From Sphaerolaimus hirsutus (Eukaryota; Nematoda; Chromadorea; Monhysterida; Sphaerolaimidae), in assembly GCA_964036195.1 (NCBI GenBank), contig OZ038450.1, positions 2,296,701-2,360,700 on the forward strand: a DNA stretch of 64,000 nucleotides, read 5' to 3'. Below the pieces are notes generated by a model. That model worked only from the letters and a program-made list of their open reading frames with translations, had not been told where the DNA came from and ran no database searches. The position numbers and the translations under genes were made by a program. Positions 33,901-46,000 of this stretch are shown here, in pieces; within the stretch, counting starts at the first letter, position 1, and every line of letters begins with the position of its first letter.

Positions 33901-34576
33901 GGGCGTGCTTCTAAAAGTACCAATCTACAAAAAATCGATTTTGAGATAATCGCAATTGAAAGTTTGGAGTATGCAATACCCATACATGGGTATTGGGTAT
34001 GGGAATTTTGGATATGGGTATTTCGTCCATATTGTTGGGTATCCACATGCATGGGTATAATCATTGTTTATACATATAACACTAGGTATATAACATTTAG
34101 TGAATCGTATTTTTTGTAGTACAGTACATTTTAAAGGAACAAATTGGTAATAGCATGTAGATCGGTACATTTTAAAGCACAAAATCAGATAGATGTAGAT
34201 CGGTACTTTTACCCACAGTAAAAAGCACAAATTGAGTTTTTGCTGCTGATGATGCTGAGCTGACATCGGTACTTTTAGAAGCACAAAAAATAAAGTGCAG
34301 ATAGGTACATTTAGAAGTACAATTTTTAAAAATGTGTGTAGATCGGTACTTTTAAAAATACAAAAGCTGAAAAAGCTTGTAGATCGGTACTTTTAAAATT
34401 TCAAAAACTGTATTTTGCGATTTTTTTGCTTTTTTCGACCCCCCATATCTCAAAATTGAATTTCGCACCCCCCACATATTATATATTTTTTTGAAGCGCA
34501 TTTATATGGGGACCCCAAAAATGGTCCTAACTCAAATTTAAAAAATTTGTAGATCGGTACTTTTAGAAGCACACCC
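33901..34576. mobile_element. AGTACCGATCTAC element, second copy, inverted
   Basis: Termini GGGCGTGCTTCTAAAAGTAC and AGAAGCACACCC, with the same interior words as 14817-16046 in the opposite orientation (for example TTTCGCACCCCCCACAT). The flanks share CATTTG. It lacks the nested insert. Confidence 0.65.
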
Positions 34577-36117
34577 TTCATTTGCAGATCGCTATGCGAC
34601 ACGTGAAGCATAAATCTAACTTGACGCAGACAAGTTGACACATGTGTGTGGGCCGCCTGTGACTGGTAAAACTTTTCATTATGTCTGGTAAACTGCCCAC
34701 ATATGAAGAACAATATTATGTGCGAATTCAAAAACTCTTTGCTAAAAAAATGATTAGCGAAGCAGGGTACAAATTCAAAAACACGCAATATAATCACAGT
34801 GTTTTAGCTTAGAACTCTGTGAGAATGGAAAAAGAAATGGAAGAATGGTCATGAAGTTAAACACTTCATTCACAACTTGTCCAATAAAATTTACTGCGAA
34901 AAATGGGTGATTAGACAAAGCTGGGAAAACCTTAGCTCATGCCAAAAAAATGATTTTTTACAAAGGAAATTATCGTTGATGATAAGATAATAAAAAATCA
35001 ATGCAAAGTTCTGTGGCAACTGGCACCATCTCTGTTTGTTCGAAAATTTGGGCTCTTGGTCGCCATAGAAAGCATGAGACAGAAAGTCTATATGCCAATC
35101 TGTCTGTCAATACAATCTAAAAAATGTTTACATCTCCAACCAATTTGCTGTGTTTAAAAAATGTTTTACCTTTTTATAAACATAGAATGGCTCTAGCGCT
35201 ACACACCAGTATTTGGCAACGAGTGTCAACATAGTGAAGTACAGTGACAGTGAAGTACATACACATCAGGGACGTATCAAGGGAACGGGGCAACGTGTTC
35301 CCGGGGTCAGACCTGAAAATTCCCCGTAAATGCAACCTTTCATATAAAATTTTCAAGGATGTGCAAAAAAAATTCGCGAGCAAGTGGCATTTTCCACCGT
35401 GCGCTTCATATTATAATATCAACAGATTGTAACATTCAACAGTAACCGGAGTATATCAACAATATATCAACAGACGTTCCCGATGACAAAAATCCCTGAA
35501 AATGCACTCTATCGTGTGCATGTCGCTGTATATGTAAATTTATTTTTATTAACATACATAAACATCGGTCCTACGCCACAGTGCCAACGCCAATGGCGCC
35601 ATTGCGTTGCGCCTACGAATGGCGCCAGCGTCATGGCGCCATTCCGTCACTGCATAGGTAAAATTTGACGCATCGCAGAACAATATTCAGGTGCGAAATC
35701 AATAATATCGAAAAAAATATTGCGCTATGCATTTAACGTCATTCTGCGATTCATTATTGACAATTTGAGTTGACATCGAAACCAGTTGACGCCAGGTGTC
35801 AACTAGTACGCGTAGCACTTTTGTTCCAAGGCAGGAGTAGGCCCCAGTGTCACGGAACTTTCCGAACAGATGTACGAAATAAACACAAAAGCCAGCGAAA
35901 AGGCGATCGACCGATTCGAAGGCAAAATGAGCACCAATGAGGTTAAATCTCTACTGAATGCGAAAAACCATACATTTCTTACAATTTGTCAAGTTGTCTA
36001 CAATTAAATGTAAGCAATTATACTTACAAAAAGTCCAATTATTTGCAAAAGTGTGAAAAAGTACAAATCTGCCCTTGGAAGGAATCTCATCGCTAGCGAA
36101 ATTCATCTACGCCAGGG

Positions 36118-36911
36118 GGCAATCCCGCACCCGGTAAAGTGTCAAATGCCTGCAAAGTGTCGCAAATTCGTCAAATGTCATGCACTATAGCAAAAACCAA
36201 TTAATATCACCTTTCTTTTTTATAGTATAAAACAATTTTTTAGTATTTTTATAAACACTTTACGTTACATTTGACACTTGACATTACACTTCACATGGCG
36301 CGGGACTAGGGTGTCAAATTTCCGTTTTCCGTTTCCGTTTTCCGCAGACAAATTTTTTCCGTTTTCCGTTCCGTTTTCCGGCAACTTTTTTTTCCGTTTC
36401 CGTTTTTCCGGCTCATTTTCTGTTTTCCGGCTAAATTTTCAGTTTTTCCGCCTTTTTTCCGTTTTCCGCCTCAATTTCCAGTTTTTCCACCTTTTTTCCA
36501 TTTTCCGCCTCATTTTACCTTTTTCTGGATCAACTTTCTGTTTTCTGATCAGCCAAACTGGTAAAAATTCATGCAGATTGTCAATGATGTGAAAAATTTC
36601 CTGTTTCCAGCAAAATTACTGCAAATTTTTTCCACTTCCAACAAACATTCAGCAAATTTTATCCGTTTTCCAGCAAAATTTCAGCAAGTTTTTCCATTTC
36701 CGTGCAAATTTGATTTTTCAGTTTCCGTTTTTCCGGCCTCTTTTTCCGTTTTCCGGCTGCTGAAATTTTTTTTCCGTTTCCGTTTCCGTTTTCCGCCAAG
36801 TGCAAATTTTTTTCCGTTTTCCGTTCCGTTTTCCGGCCGCTGACAAAATTTTTCCGTTTCCGTTTTCCGTAAAAAAATTTTTTTGACACCCTACGCGGGA
36901 CTGCCGCAGGA
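36118..36911 (+). mobile_element. Introner-family copy split by a hAT-like element
   Basis: The left end follows CAG (GGGGCAATCCCGCACCCGG). The right end GCGGGACTGCCG-CAG is separated from its arm by the hAT-like element at 36307-36893. Removing that insert restores a copy of about 200 bases with CAG flanks. Confidence 0.65.
36307..36893. mobile_element. hAT-like non-autonomous element with TTTCCG arms
   Basis: Terminal inverted repeats TAGGGTGTCAAA and TTTTGACACCCTA. The 8-bp target duplication CGCGGGAC is at 36299-36306 and 36894-36901. The interior is built almost entirely of variants of TTTTCCGTTTCCG with no coding capacity. Confidence 0.75.
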
Positions 36912-37044
36912 GAAAGGAAAGTCTACACCGCGTCAAGATCAGTAAATACATCGAGAAAAACCACAACTGAGCAGCTGAACCGGGACTGGCAAGAACCTCC
37001 GTTCTCCTAATGACATCTCTACGCGAGTATCCAAATCCGCGGAG

Positions 37045-40000
37045 CTAAGTGGCAGTTTGCGTGATCTCTGCCCTGTGGTAGTCGGCCCTGTATCTGCGCG
37101 GAGATCCAGAATTCTTGCCGCCCTCGCCGCGCCGCTTCCGTTCGAACCAGCCGCACTGAAAAGTGGTTAATTTTGGAGCATTTTTGACCGAACGCTGCCC
37201 AGCCCATCGCCGTGATGTATCACAAAAATTGTATCGATTTTGGGGTTTTCGTGCTTATCCGGAGTGGACTTTTTTCTAATCCAGGGTTCAATTCCGCAAG
37301 TTCATAAGTAAAAAAGAAACAATTTAGAAGAGGCGAGTGGAAATTTAAAATAGAAGTAAAATGATAAGTAAAAAACTGAAAAATTTACTTTTCTATAAAC
37401 TTTTTAGATATCACTTATAAATCGTATTTCATTTTAAATTTTCACTTATCTCTTCCAAATTGTATTTTTTACTGTCCAACAATAAAAATTATCAAACAAA
37501 TATCAAAACAGAACCCGCTTACCTTCCAACAAATGCCAGCAATGATGCACAAAATAAACAGCGCGATCAAAATAGCCAGTATAATAATCCAAATGGGAAT
37601 GTACACGGGCTGTCTAATTTTCGGCAGGTCGGGCTGCGCCCTTGTAGCGGCCACGTCGGCATTATTATCGGTTCGGTTTTCTTTGATTCCCTGGGCCGGG
37701 TCCAAAATAACCCGCGCCGTGGACTCGATCCGCACGTGGTCCACATCGCGGTAATCCTGCGATGCAAATTGCAGTTGACATTGAAATTACGCAATTGGAA
37801 ACGAAAATTTGTGATTTTGAACGGAAAAATGAAACCAAAGTTACTAAAAAATGAGCGATATTGAGTGAACGTGGGGGGAAAATGGCTCAAAATTGGTACC
37901 ACATAGATCAAACGCTTGGAGGTATGGGGTCTCAGGGGATGGTAGCCCATAAGTGTATGTTAAGCGTCACATAATGTTTTGTTTCGTCTATTGTGGTCAT
38001 ATTATGATAGCGGAGTCATGGGATAGCATCGGGAGTTTTGTAAATTTGGACCCCCACGGGGGTTCCTACAGATAGTTACAGGACGCAGGATGTAATCAGT
38101 TAAATAGCCATTATCGGTGACGCGAACGGAAATCCTGCGTCTTTCACTGACGTTTGTATAAAACGCAACGGAAATTTGGACGTGTGTTAAGCTCATATAC
38201 ACAAACTAGTACGACCATCCTTTAGAGCATGACTTCCGTGAATGTGTATGGTTATGAATACGCGCCAACGCGGAACGGTGCCGCCAGTCGCATTATATCA
38301 TTACACTACCAAAATCCTAATGTAGCAGTAGAAAAGCGCATAAAGCCAGGGCGAACCTCTACGAAGGTGCTGTTCCAGAGCCTGGCGCGGATGTCGATGT
38401 TGGCGGCGGTGTGCTTGTCCAGCACGGGCAGGTGGCACCGGATCGGAAAGCACTTGGCCGTGGGCGCGCTGTAGCCCGCCGTCGCGCGGCACGACTGCGT
38501 GCGCCGCACCCAGTAAATATATAGTGTTCGGTCAATGGACCAGCACACGCTAGTTGACAACGACGCCAAATGTCAACTGGTGCCGATCCCGATACAAAGC
38601 TTGCTGACGAACCGACAAACGACGTTCGAACGCAAGCTTACAATTGGTAACGGAACCAGTTGACATTTGGTGTCGATGTCAACTAGCGGTGTGGGGCCAA
38701 TGTGGCCGACTGACTACACATCGAGCATGGCTATGTAATGTAGTCAGTGGCTGCAATTCCAGGGCGCACCATTTCCTCTAGAAACTTTCTATCGTAGTGC
38801 TAGCGACATTACGCAGTAAATTGTCGCAAATAAATAGTTCTTCAGTGTTCTATTTTCACCAATAAAAACTGTGCTTCCGTTGAGAACTGAAATAACATGA
38901 GCAACTCACAATGACAACCGCCTGGACGGTCTCGCCGCTAATTTCCGTTACCGTAACCGGGCGAATTCGGTGCGGCGACCGGCGCGTCTGGTCGGTTACG
39001 GTGGCTTGGTCGTCGGACGCGGGGGTCAACGCTTCCTCGTAGCCCAACTGCGCGCATTTTGCATTGTTGGTGGCATTTTTACGTGGGAGGATATGAATAC
39101 ATAAAACATGATTATTATGTTGCCTTGGTGCCTTTCCAAGACCCTGTAAAATGTAAAATGGAATGTAAAGTGCCAAAAGTTGTAAAATGCCTTGTAAAAT
39201 GATAAACGAAATGGCAAACAAACTTTGCATGATCTTTTTCATTTTACAGGGTCTGGGAGTGCCCCATGTCAGTTGCACCAGTGAACGTACTGCCCGTGTT
39301 TAAATACATGACAATATGAGTCCAACATAATGCCGTAAAAATATTTTGTGACGATAAAAATTAAACTGTCAAAATCAAATTGTAAATCACGATACTTCCG
39401 GTCAGGCAAAACGATGGTCGACAAAAATACAAAGAAAAAGGTTAGTAAAAATGCGCAAATAATTTTAAAAGATACAATGTTTTTAGTCGGAAGGATTCAA
39501 ACAATCCTGACTGGTGATGGAATGGTGCTATGGCGCTGGCGCCATTTGAGCGTGCAGCTTGGCGCTTTTCCATCACTAATCCCGATTAGCACTAACCCAC
39601 TAAACAACCACAAAATAAAAAAGGAACAAACAGCACCTTCATAATATCCTGTCTACCAAGGCGAGCCTCGGGCTTGTCCAAAGCGAATAGTGTGTTCGCC
39701 TGAGTTTTAGTGTACGGGAAAAATTAGCTTCACGTTTAAAAAGAAACACATTTTACGGCACGTACACGAAAATAATCGTTACCCGGTTTCGCAAAACTTT
39801 CACTCAAAAATTAGAGCGAGAAGCATTCATACTTTGTGACATTGGGCCCACACACACTAGTTGACATCGCAAATTCGCGTCAACTCAGTGTCAATTGAAT
39901 AAAACAAGAAGTTTGTAAAAAGCATCACACTAAACAGGAACAATGAAAATGAAGTGTCATGATGTAAAACTAACTATGCTCTATCAGATAGATAAGTTGA

Positions 40001-43000
40001 AATCACAGTATCACTTAAATTCAGTTGACATTTAGTTGACACGAATTCAGTTGACATCCAGTGTGTGGGGGCCCATTTACGAGAGGAACATCAGAGACCA
40101 ATCCAATGCCATAAATATAAAGCAAGTACCCAGTATACTCCGGTTACTTTACACCCTGCACGCGTGGTTCCCGCTGGAAGTGTGCCAACGATGGCTGACG
40201 TGTCCGAGTTTCATAAAAAAATGACAAAATTGATTGTTGTTATTATGTTATTCATTAACATATTTACATCGATGAATTTTTTTTAATATTTGTACGGAAA
40301 TCGCATGATTTAATAATCATTGGCACGCTTCCAACACGAGACATAAATCAGTGCGAGGGCAGAGTATCATGTACGCCGAGTATACCCAAGAAACATTTTA
40401 AGAAAGTTCTTCAAATTATTGGGTGGAATGGCTCGTAATCTGGATGGGCGAAAATTTTTAACAGTTTTTAAAATATAGATTTTGAAAAAAGCAAGCATCG
40501 AAACAGTTTTTAAACCGGCAGCCGAATATTGACTCAAACCACATTTGGGAGGTTTTGTAAATAGAACAACGTTTATACAAAACATGGGAACTTGGCACCC
40601 GACCAAGCCTTGGACTGGCCTCCGGAGTCCGGACCCAGAAGCAGGCTAAAAATCGTTGCAATGAAAAAGCACAGATAAAATACACAAACGAGACACGGAT
40701 ACATTTCCATCCCGCAAAAATGCGATTCGAGACATGGACGTATCCAATGGGGGTGCTGCACAACCCCCCCCCCCCCCTTCCGGGGAAAGGTGTAGAAAAT
40801 TCCAGGAATTGCAGCAACTTTTACAATCACAAAGAACAAAGGTATTGTGGAATGAATGACGTCATTCCAGGTACAGACCATTTTGACACAGTACAGGTAA
40901 AATTTCAAAGTGTTCGTTCGCCGAGCTCGTTCCCCGTACAACAATCCTCGATACGTCCTTGATTCGACATAACCACAAAATACTACACAAAAATACGGAG
41001 ACAAACACAAACACCTGACGCAAAGTTCGCTTAGGGCGCGTAAGGCGCAAAATTTCACGCGCTTACTCGCTTGCAGAGCGCTTTACGTTTCCTATGGAAT
41101 CCAAGCGCAGAAACGCACCTCCAACCCCAGCGGGTTTATCCTCTCAGCCGGCAATTCCACACTGCAATATCGGATTTCGGGTATCCGACTTCCGGGTACC
41201 GACGTGCGGATAACGGGTTTCTCCATCAGATACAGGGCCCATTTGCCGTGCTCCTGGGGCGCCTGCACTTCGTAGGGCCAGTCGATCAGAATGGACACGT
41301 TGTTCACCGACCACGGCCCCTCGTTTGTTACAGTGTATCTGCGTGCGCATAGATACAGTTCGGTGCGGTGGTTTTTTGGGCAGTTTTTATTGTGGCGGAG
41401 ATTTTGTCGATCGGTTTTATCCATCTGTTCGATCTAGTCTCGCAACGAAAATGCCAGTGTATAAAGCCAAATTATCGAGCAACGACGCACCTGTGCTCGA
41501 CCATGGGACCGATGTCCCACTCCCCCTTCATTGCAGACTCGCCCACCAGCGGGCCGCCGTAGTAAATAGGCACCGACGGGAACGACACGCTGCGAAACGG
41601 GACGGTGACGAATCGAGACGGGCCGAAAATACAATCAGTCCGAAAATGCCGTCGAAAGAGACCCGCTGAACATCACATGCACATTTTTACTTTAATTGCA
41701 TGTATTTTTTCTCAGAAGTCACCACGGGTGGGGGATGCACATTAGGACTAAAGCAGTGTTGAATGATATAATCCAGTCACATGGCGCTCTGCGCGCGCAG
41801 TTAAATATTTATGTCTCATGTTGGAAGCGTGCCAACGACAATTAAGGCCATCGTGGGTGTGAAACTTATGGAATTTTACTTCAAAATTTACTTATTTCAA
41901 AAAAAATTCTCCAACGCCAACCCACACTCACCCGACTAGCTCAATTTCAGCCTCCTTTATAACCCGCACTTGCGCCGAGCAATTGTTATTGCTCATGTCC
42001 ACATCTTTGCTGGTGGAATTTGAATGGACGGAAAATCGCAGCGGCCGGCCGATGGCGTTCTGCTTGCCGCGGGTGATGTTGAACGACAATTCGAACACTA
42101 AACGGCCGCGCTCGCGGAACGGATTGCCGAACGAGTAGATTATCAGATCCGTGCCCGACCCCTCGTCGATCACGGACACGCCGCCCTGAAACGGGATGGG
42201 TTTTTTATGCGGAGTAGCTGTAAATGTCGCAAAATGGAAAAAGTGGATTTTTCAGTATATACACGGGGTTTTGTAGGTTTGAGGTTTTCCGGAGGTCAGC
42301 TGTTGTAAGGTTTTGATGGCCGACAATTCGATTAATCGTAGGACATGTTAAAAATGTAATTAGGTTGATAGTTTGATAGTCAAAGAGTCGCAGTGCAAAA
42401 AGCAAGTTATCGCACCCACGAAAATAAGTAACAAAATTTCAAATTACCGCTAATATGTCTACATGCCATTGAGACTTGTCTCTGGCAGCGAATTGAAACA
42501 TATACACAACCGTTGAAAAAAATCCCACCGCCCCACCAACCGTTCTCACATTAACCCTGGGTCTATCTAACTCCTCAGCATCATAATTAACGTACAACAT
42601 GGCCTCGTACGCCCTCTCCTTCCTGTTGTCGATCTCGAAGAGCACGTCGAGCCGGTCGTCGGTGCCCACCTGCTTGATGAAGCTCGGCGTGCCAGAGTCG
42701 GCCGTGGCGCTCGTGTCGCGCGCCAAATTCGGCAGCGTGCACTGCACTTGCAGATCCGTCTCGCACAGGTTGTCGTTGCCGCACTTTTTGTCGAAGCGGA
42801 TCTGAGAAGGAGGAGAGCCTTTTTTAGGGGGGGGGGGGGTTGAATTGAATGGTTATACAGCAGTCGTATGGGGGGGCTGTTTGAGTGATATTTTATTTCT
42901 AATTTGAGGGTGGTATGTGTGGTAAGGATCTCTGACGGCATGAACATGTAATTTCTGTGCGTACACTTGCCTAAATAATATATGCAAGCACTAGTTTAAC

Positions 43001-46000
43001 CCGTCGTTGATTCAAATACCACAAAAATAGCCAAAAAAAAACCTTTCAACTAATCCAGCAGTTCCCCAACCAGACGATTTTACCAACAGCCACAGACAAT
43101 AAAAAAGTAACCAAACGACGAACCAAAAACTCCTTTTCTGCACCCTTCTTATCCAAGACGGGATAAGTGTCCAAATTAGGCATGGGATCTGTTTGGCTGG
43201 CGGCGGGCGGCCGCCGGTCCGAGGCCAACTCCACCCAGAAGTTGAACTTGAGCGGGTGCAGCCAGTCGCGCACGTCGCGCTGAGAGTTAGTCGGAAATTT
43301 AAAAAAACTATTTTTTGGTAAGATCGTGGAGGTGGAAACTGAATTGGAATCAAATGGTGTGTTCCATTCAAACAATTCCAAAATGGAGTAAAATCGCGTT
43401 TCAATTGATTTAAGTGTTGATCTGTCGCCGGCAAAAGTAACGATGTTTACGCTGAAAAACTCATTTCAAACACCCCTACTTTCAGCCAGTACAACCCCCC
43501 TGTACAATCAGGCCAAACACGCGCACCTTCAAGTAAACGGTCCTCTGCATGACCTGCACGTCCTTGTCGGCGTCCCTGCCGCAGTCCCACTGCACGCTGG
43601 CGGCGCCGGCCGCGTCGAAGGTGGCCCTGAGCGGCACGCCCGGCTGCGCGGCCACCACGTCCAGGTGGCACACGAACACGTGCCGCCGGTCGAAGCGCAG
43701 CCCCGCCGCCGCAGCCGCGTCGATCGAGTCGGCCGCGCGACGCACCCGAACAGTGGGGAACACGTCGAAACTGTGTGGTTGATTTTGTGGCTTGGTGGTT
43801 TTTGGATGCGGTGAAAAATGCGAGCGCGGCTGCGCGGTGCAGCGAAGCAAAGGTAACCAGGGGTGACAACGGATGTCCAGAGGTGGTTACAATTGCACGC
43901 AGGCAAATGTGCACGGGTGACTTGTGTCAACCGCGCATGCAGATACATACAGGAGGATGGCACTTGATTTTTTCAACTGATTTTTGAAAAAAGGAGGTAG
44001 TAAATATGGTGTTATACTGCTTCATTCAAATGGCATTTTTCTAAAAAAATAGACTATTTGAAAACATCTGATCTAAATTTTTTAAATTATAAATCAAAGT
44101 AATCGAGAGAAAAAATTATTCAAAAAATTTATGTCTGGTGTCCGGGGAGTCACCTACGTACCAAGTGTGCGCCCAGCTGGCCACCTCGCAGGGGTCGTCC
44201 TTGTCGACGGCCCTGAGCGTCCTGGTGAAGTCCACGTCGGCGCTCACGTGCACGATGGGTCTGGAGCGGAGCAGCACGGCCGCGTCGGACATGAACGCGC
44301 CCACCAGGATGTCGGGGTAGCCGTTGCCGTCCGCGTCCGCGCCGCCGGACAACGACCAGCCCAGCGTGCTCAGCGGCGGCGAGTGCGACACCGACGAACC
44401 GAGGATTGTCTGGGGGGGCCGGTAGTGAAGTGCGCTCACTGCACGCTTTACTATGAAATCTACCGTATTCAGTCAAATATAAAATATTTTTCTCATCACG
44501 TATACCGCAAATCCTCGAATAAGACCCCCCCCTCGAATAACTCCCCCCCTTGAATAAGTCCCCCCTGCTGGCGGGGTGAGGAAAAAATAACTCCCCCCTT
44601 GAATAACTCCCCCCTCTTAAATAACTCTTACTTCTGATGAAAAGGATACAATACAAAACTATAGAAGAATAGTAGCGACAGCAGATAATAATGTGTATGC
44701 AGTGTATACACATTGTTTTGTTGTTGTTGGACAGTGAAATACCGGAATTACACGAGTTTACATGCTGCATCCATACAATGAATTAAGTCCAAGTTTCCTG
44801 AGGAAATAATAACTCCCCCCCTCGAATAACTCCCCCCTTGAATAACTCCCCCCTCCAAAACGTCTGACGAAGAAATAACTCCCCTGGGGTCTTATTCGAG
44901 GATTTAGGGTAGCTTATTTACTGTCGGTACACCTTACAATGAAATTTACCAATTCCCATCTGAATAAACGAACAGGCATAAAAATATTCTCATCAGAGCA
45001 CATTGCTCCCTCTTTGGGTGAATTTTGTGGACATATTTTCACGTAACCTTATTCATCAAAATATGGTAGCATTCATTGTATAGCGTCCTATGGAATGGTT
45101 GAATTATTTTGCATAGAGCTCAGTCCTAGTGGTAACAATTTTCTTATTTTAGGTTATGTAATATTGAACAAACCGAACAAACGACGTTATCCGTAAATCG
45201 CCTCACACGTATCATTTAATTACGTGACTATTTACGGTTGGCAGCAAAAAGTGGCGAAAAAAAATTGTCAAAAACTGCGGCATGTGGCGACACATTGCTT
45301 CACTCACCTGTGCTGGTTTTTTATCAAATTTGTCCCTGGACGCCCCGTGGAAAATGTACACCGCGCCGCCGCCGCGAGCGAACGGCGCACCAACAGCGAA
45401 ATCTGAAAAACGATCATGCTGATAATTGCATGTACAGTAAAGTGTACTTACTTATACATGATTTCCCTTTTGAATAAAGTTCCCCCAATAACGTCCATTA
45501 ATAACTGACCCAGGGTAGGTATGCATAAACCTTAAAGCAGTCGTCATTAACCGTACCAAAAGCGGGCCAAAACATTCCCGCCAAATCAACCCAAGCCCAC
45601 TCGCCCTGAAATCCATCCTTATTCACGTCTCCAATAGCGGCGAGAGACACGCCGAACTGGCTGTGGGCGGGGCCGTACAGCTCTACGGGCGGCATGAACG
45701 CCTCTTGGCTCGGTGCCAGCGGCTCCTGTTTGCCCCGAGAGAAGTATATGTACACGAAACCTCCTCTGGGGGCGGAGTCGTCCTGCTGAGAGCCCATTTT
45801 GCCGCCGGCGTCGTTTCTCTGCCCGCTGGCTCCGTCGGTGGGCTCGGGGCCCTTGCCGTAGCCGAACGGCGCGCTCACGATCAGGTCGTCCTGGCTGCGA
45901 GGGAGTATTGGGCATTTGTAAAGCGAGCCATGCTCGAAACTAGACGCCTCTGAACGACGTTTTTTTGTGAATACAAATAGTACCCCCCCCCCCCGCGAAC

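Larger units (their letters stand above)
32585..37044. other. Intergenic stretch between orphan exon and integrin 3' end
   Basis: No supported exon. AT-rich, with the introner-family copy at 33475-33670, the element at 33901-34576, a GGCGCC patch near 35,575-35,655, and the nested pair at 36118-36911. The 3' UTR of the integrin gene must lie at its right edge. Confidence 0.5.

Noticed and set aside
40573..41058. 161-codon open frame on the - strand
   Set aside because: It lies inside integrin intron 16, is Cys/Phe-rich and repeat-derived at one end, and has no flanking signals; judged a chance frame.
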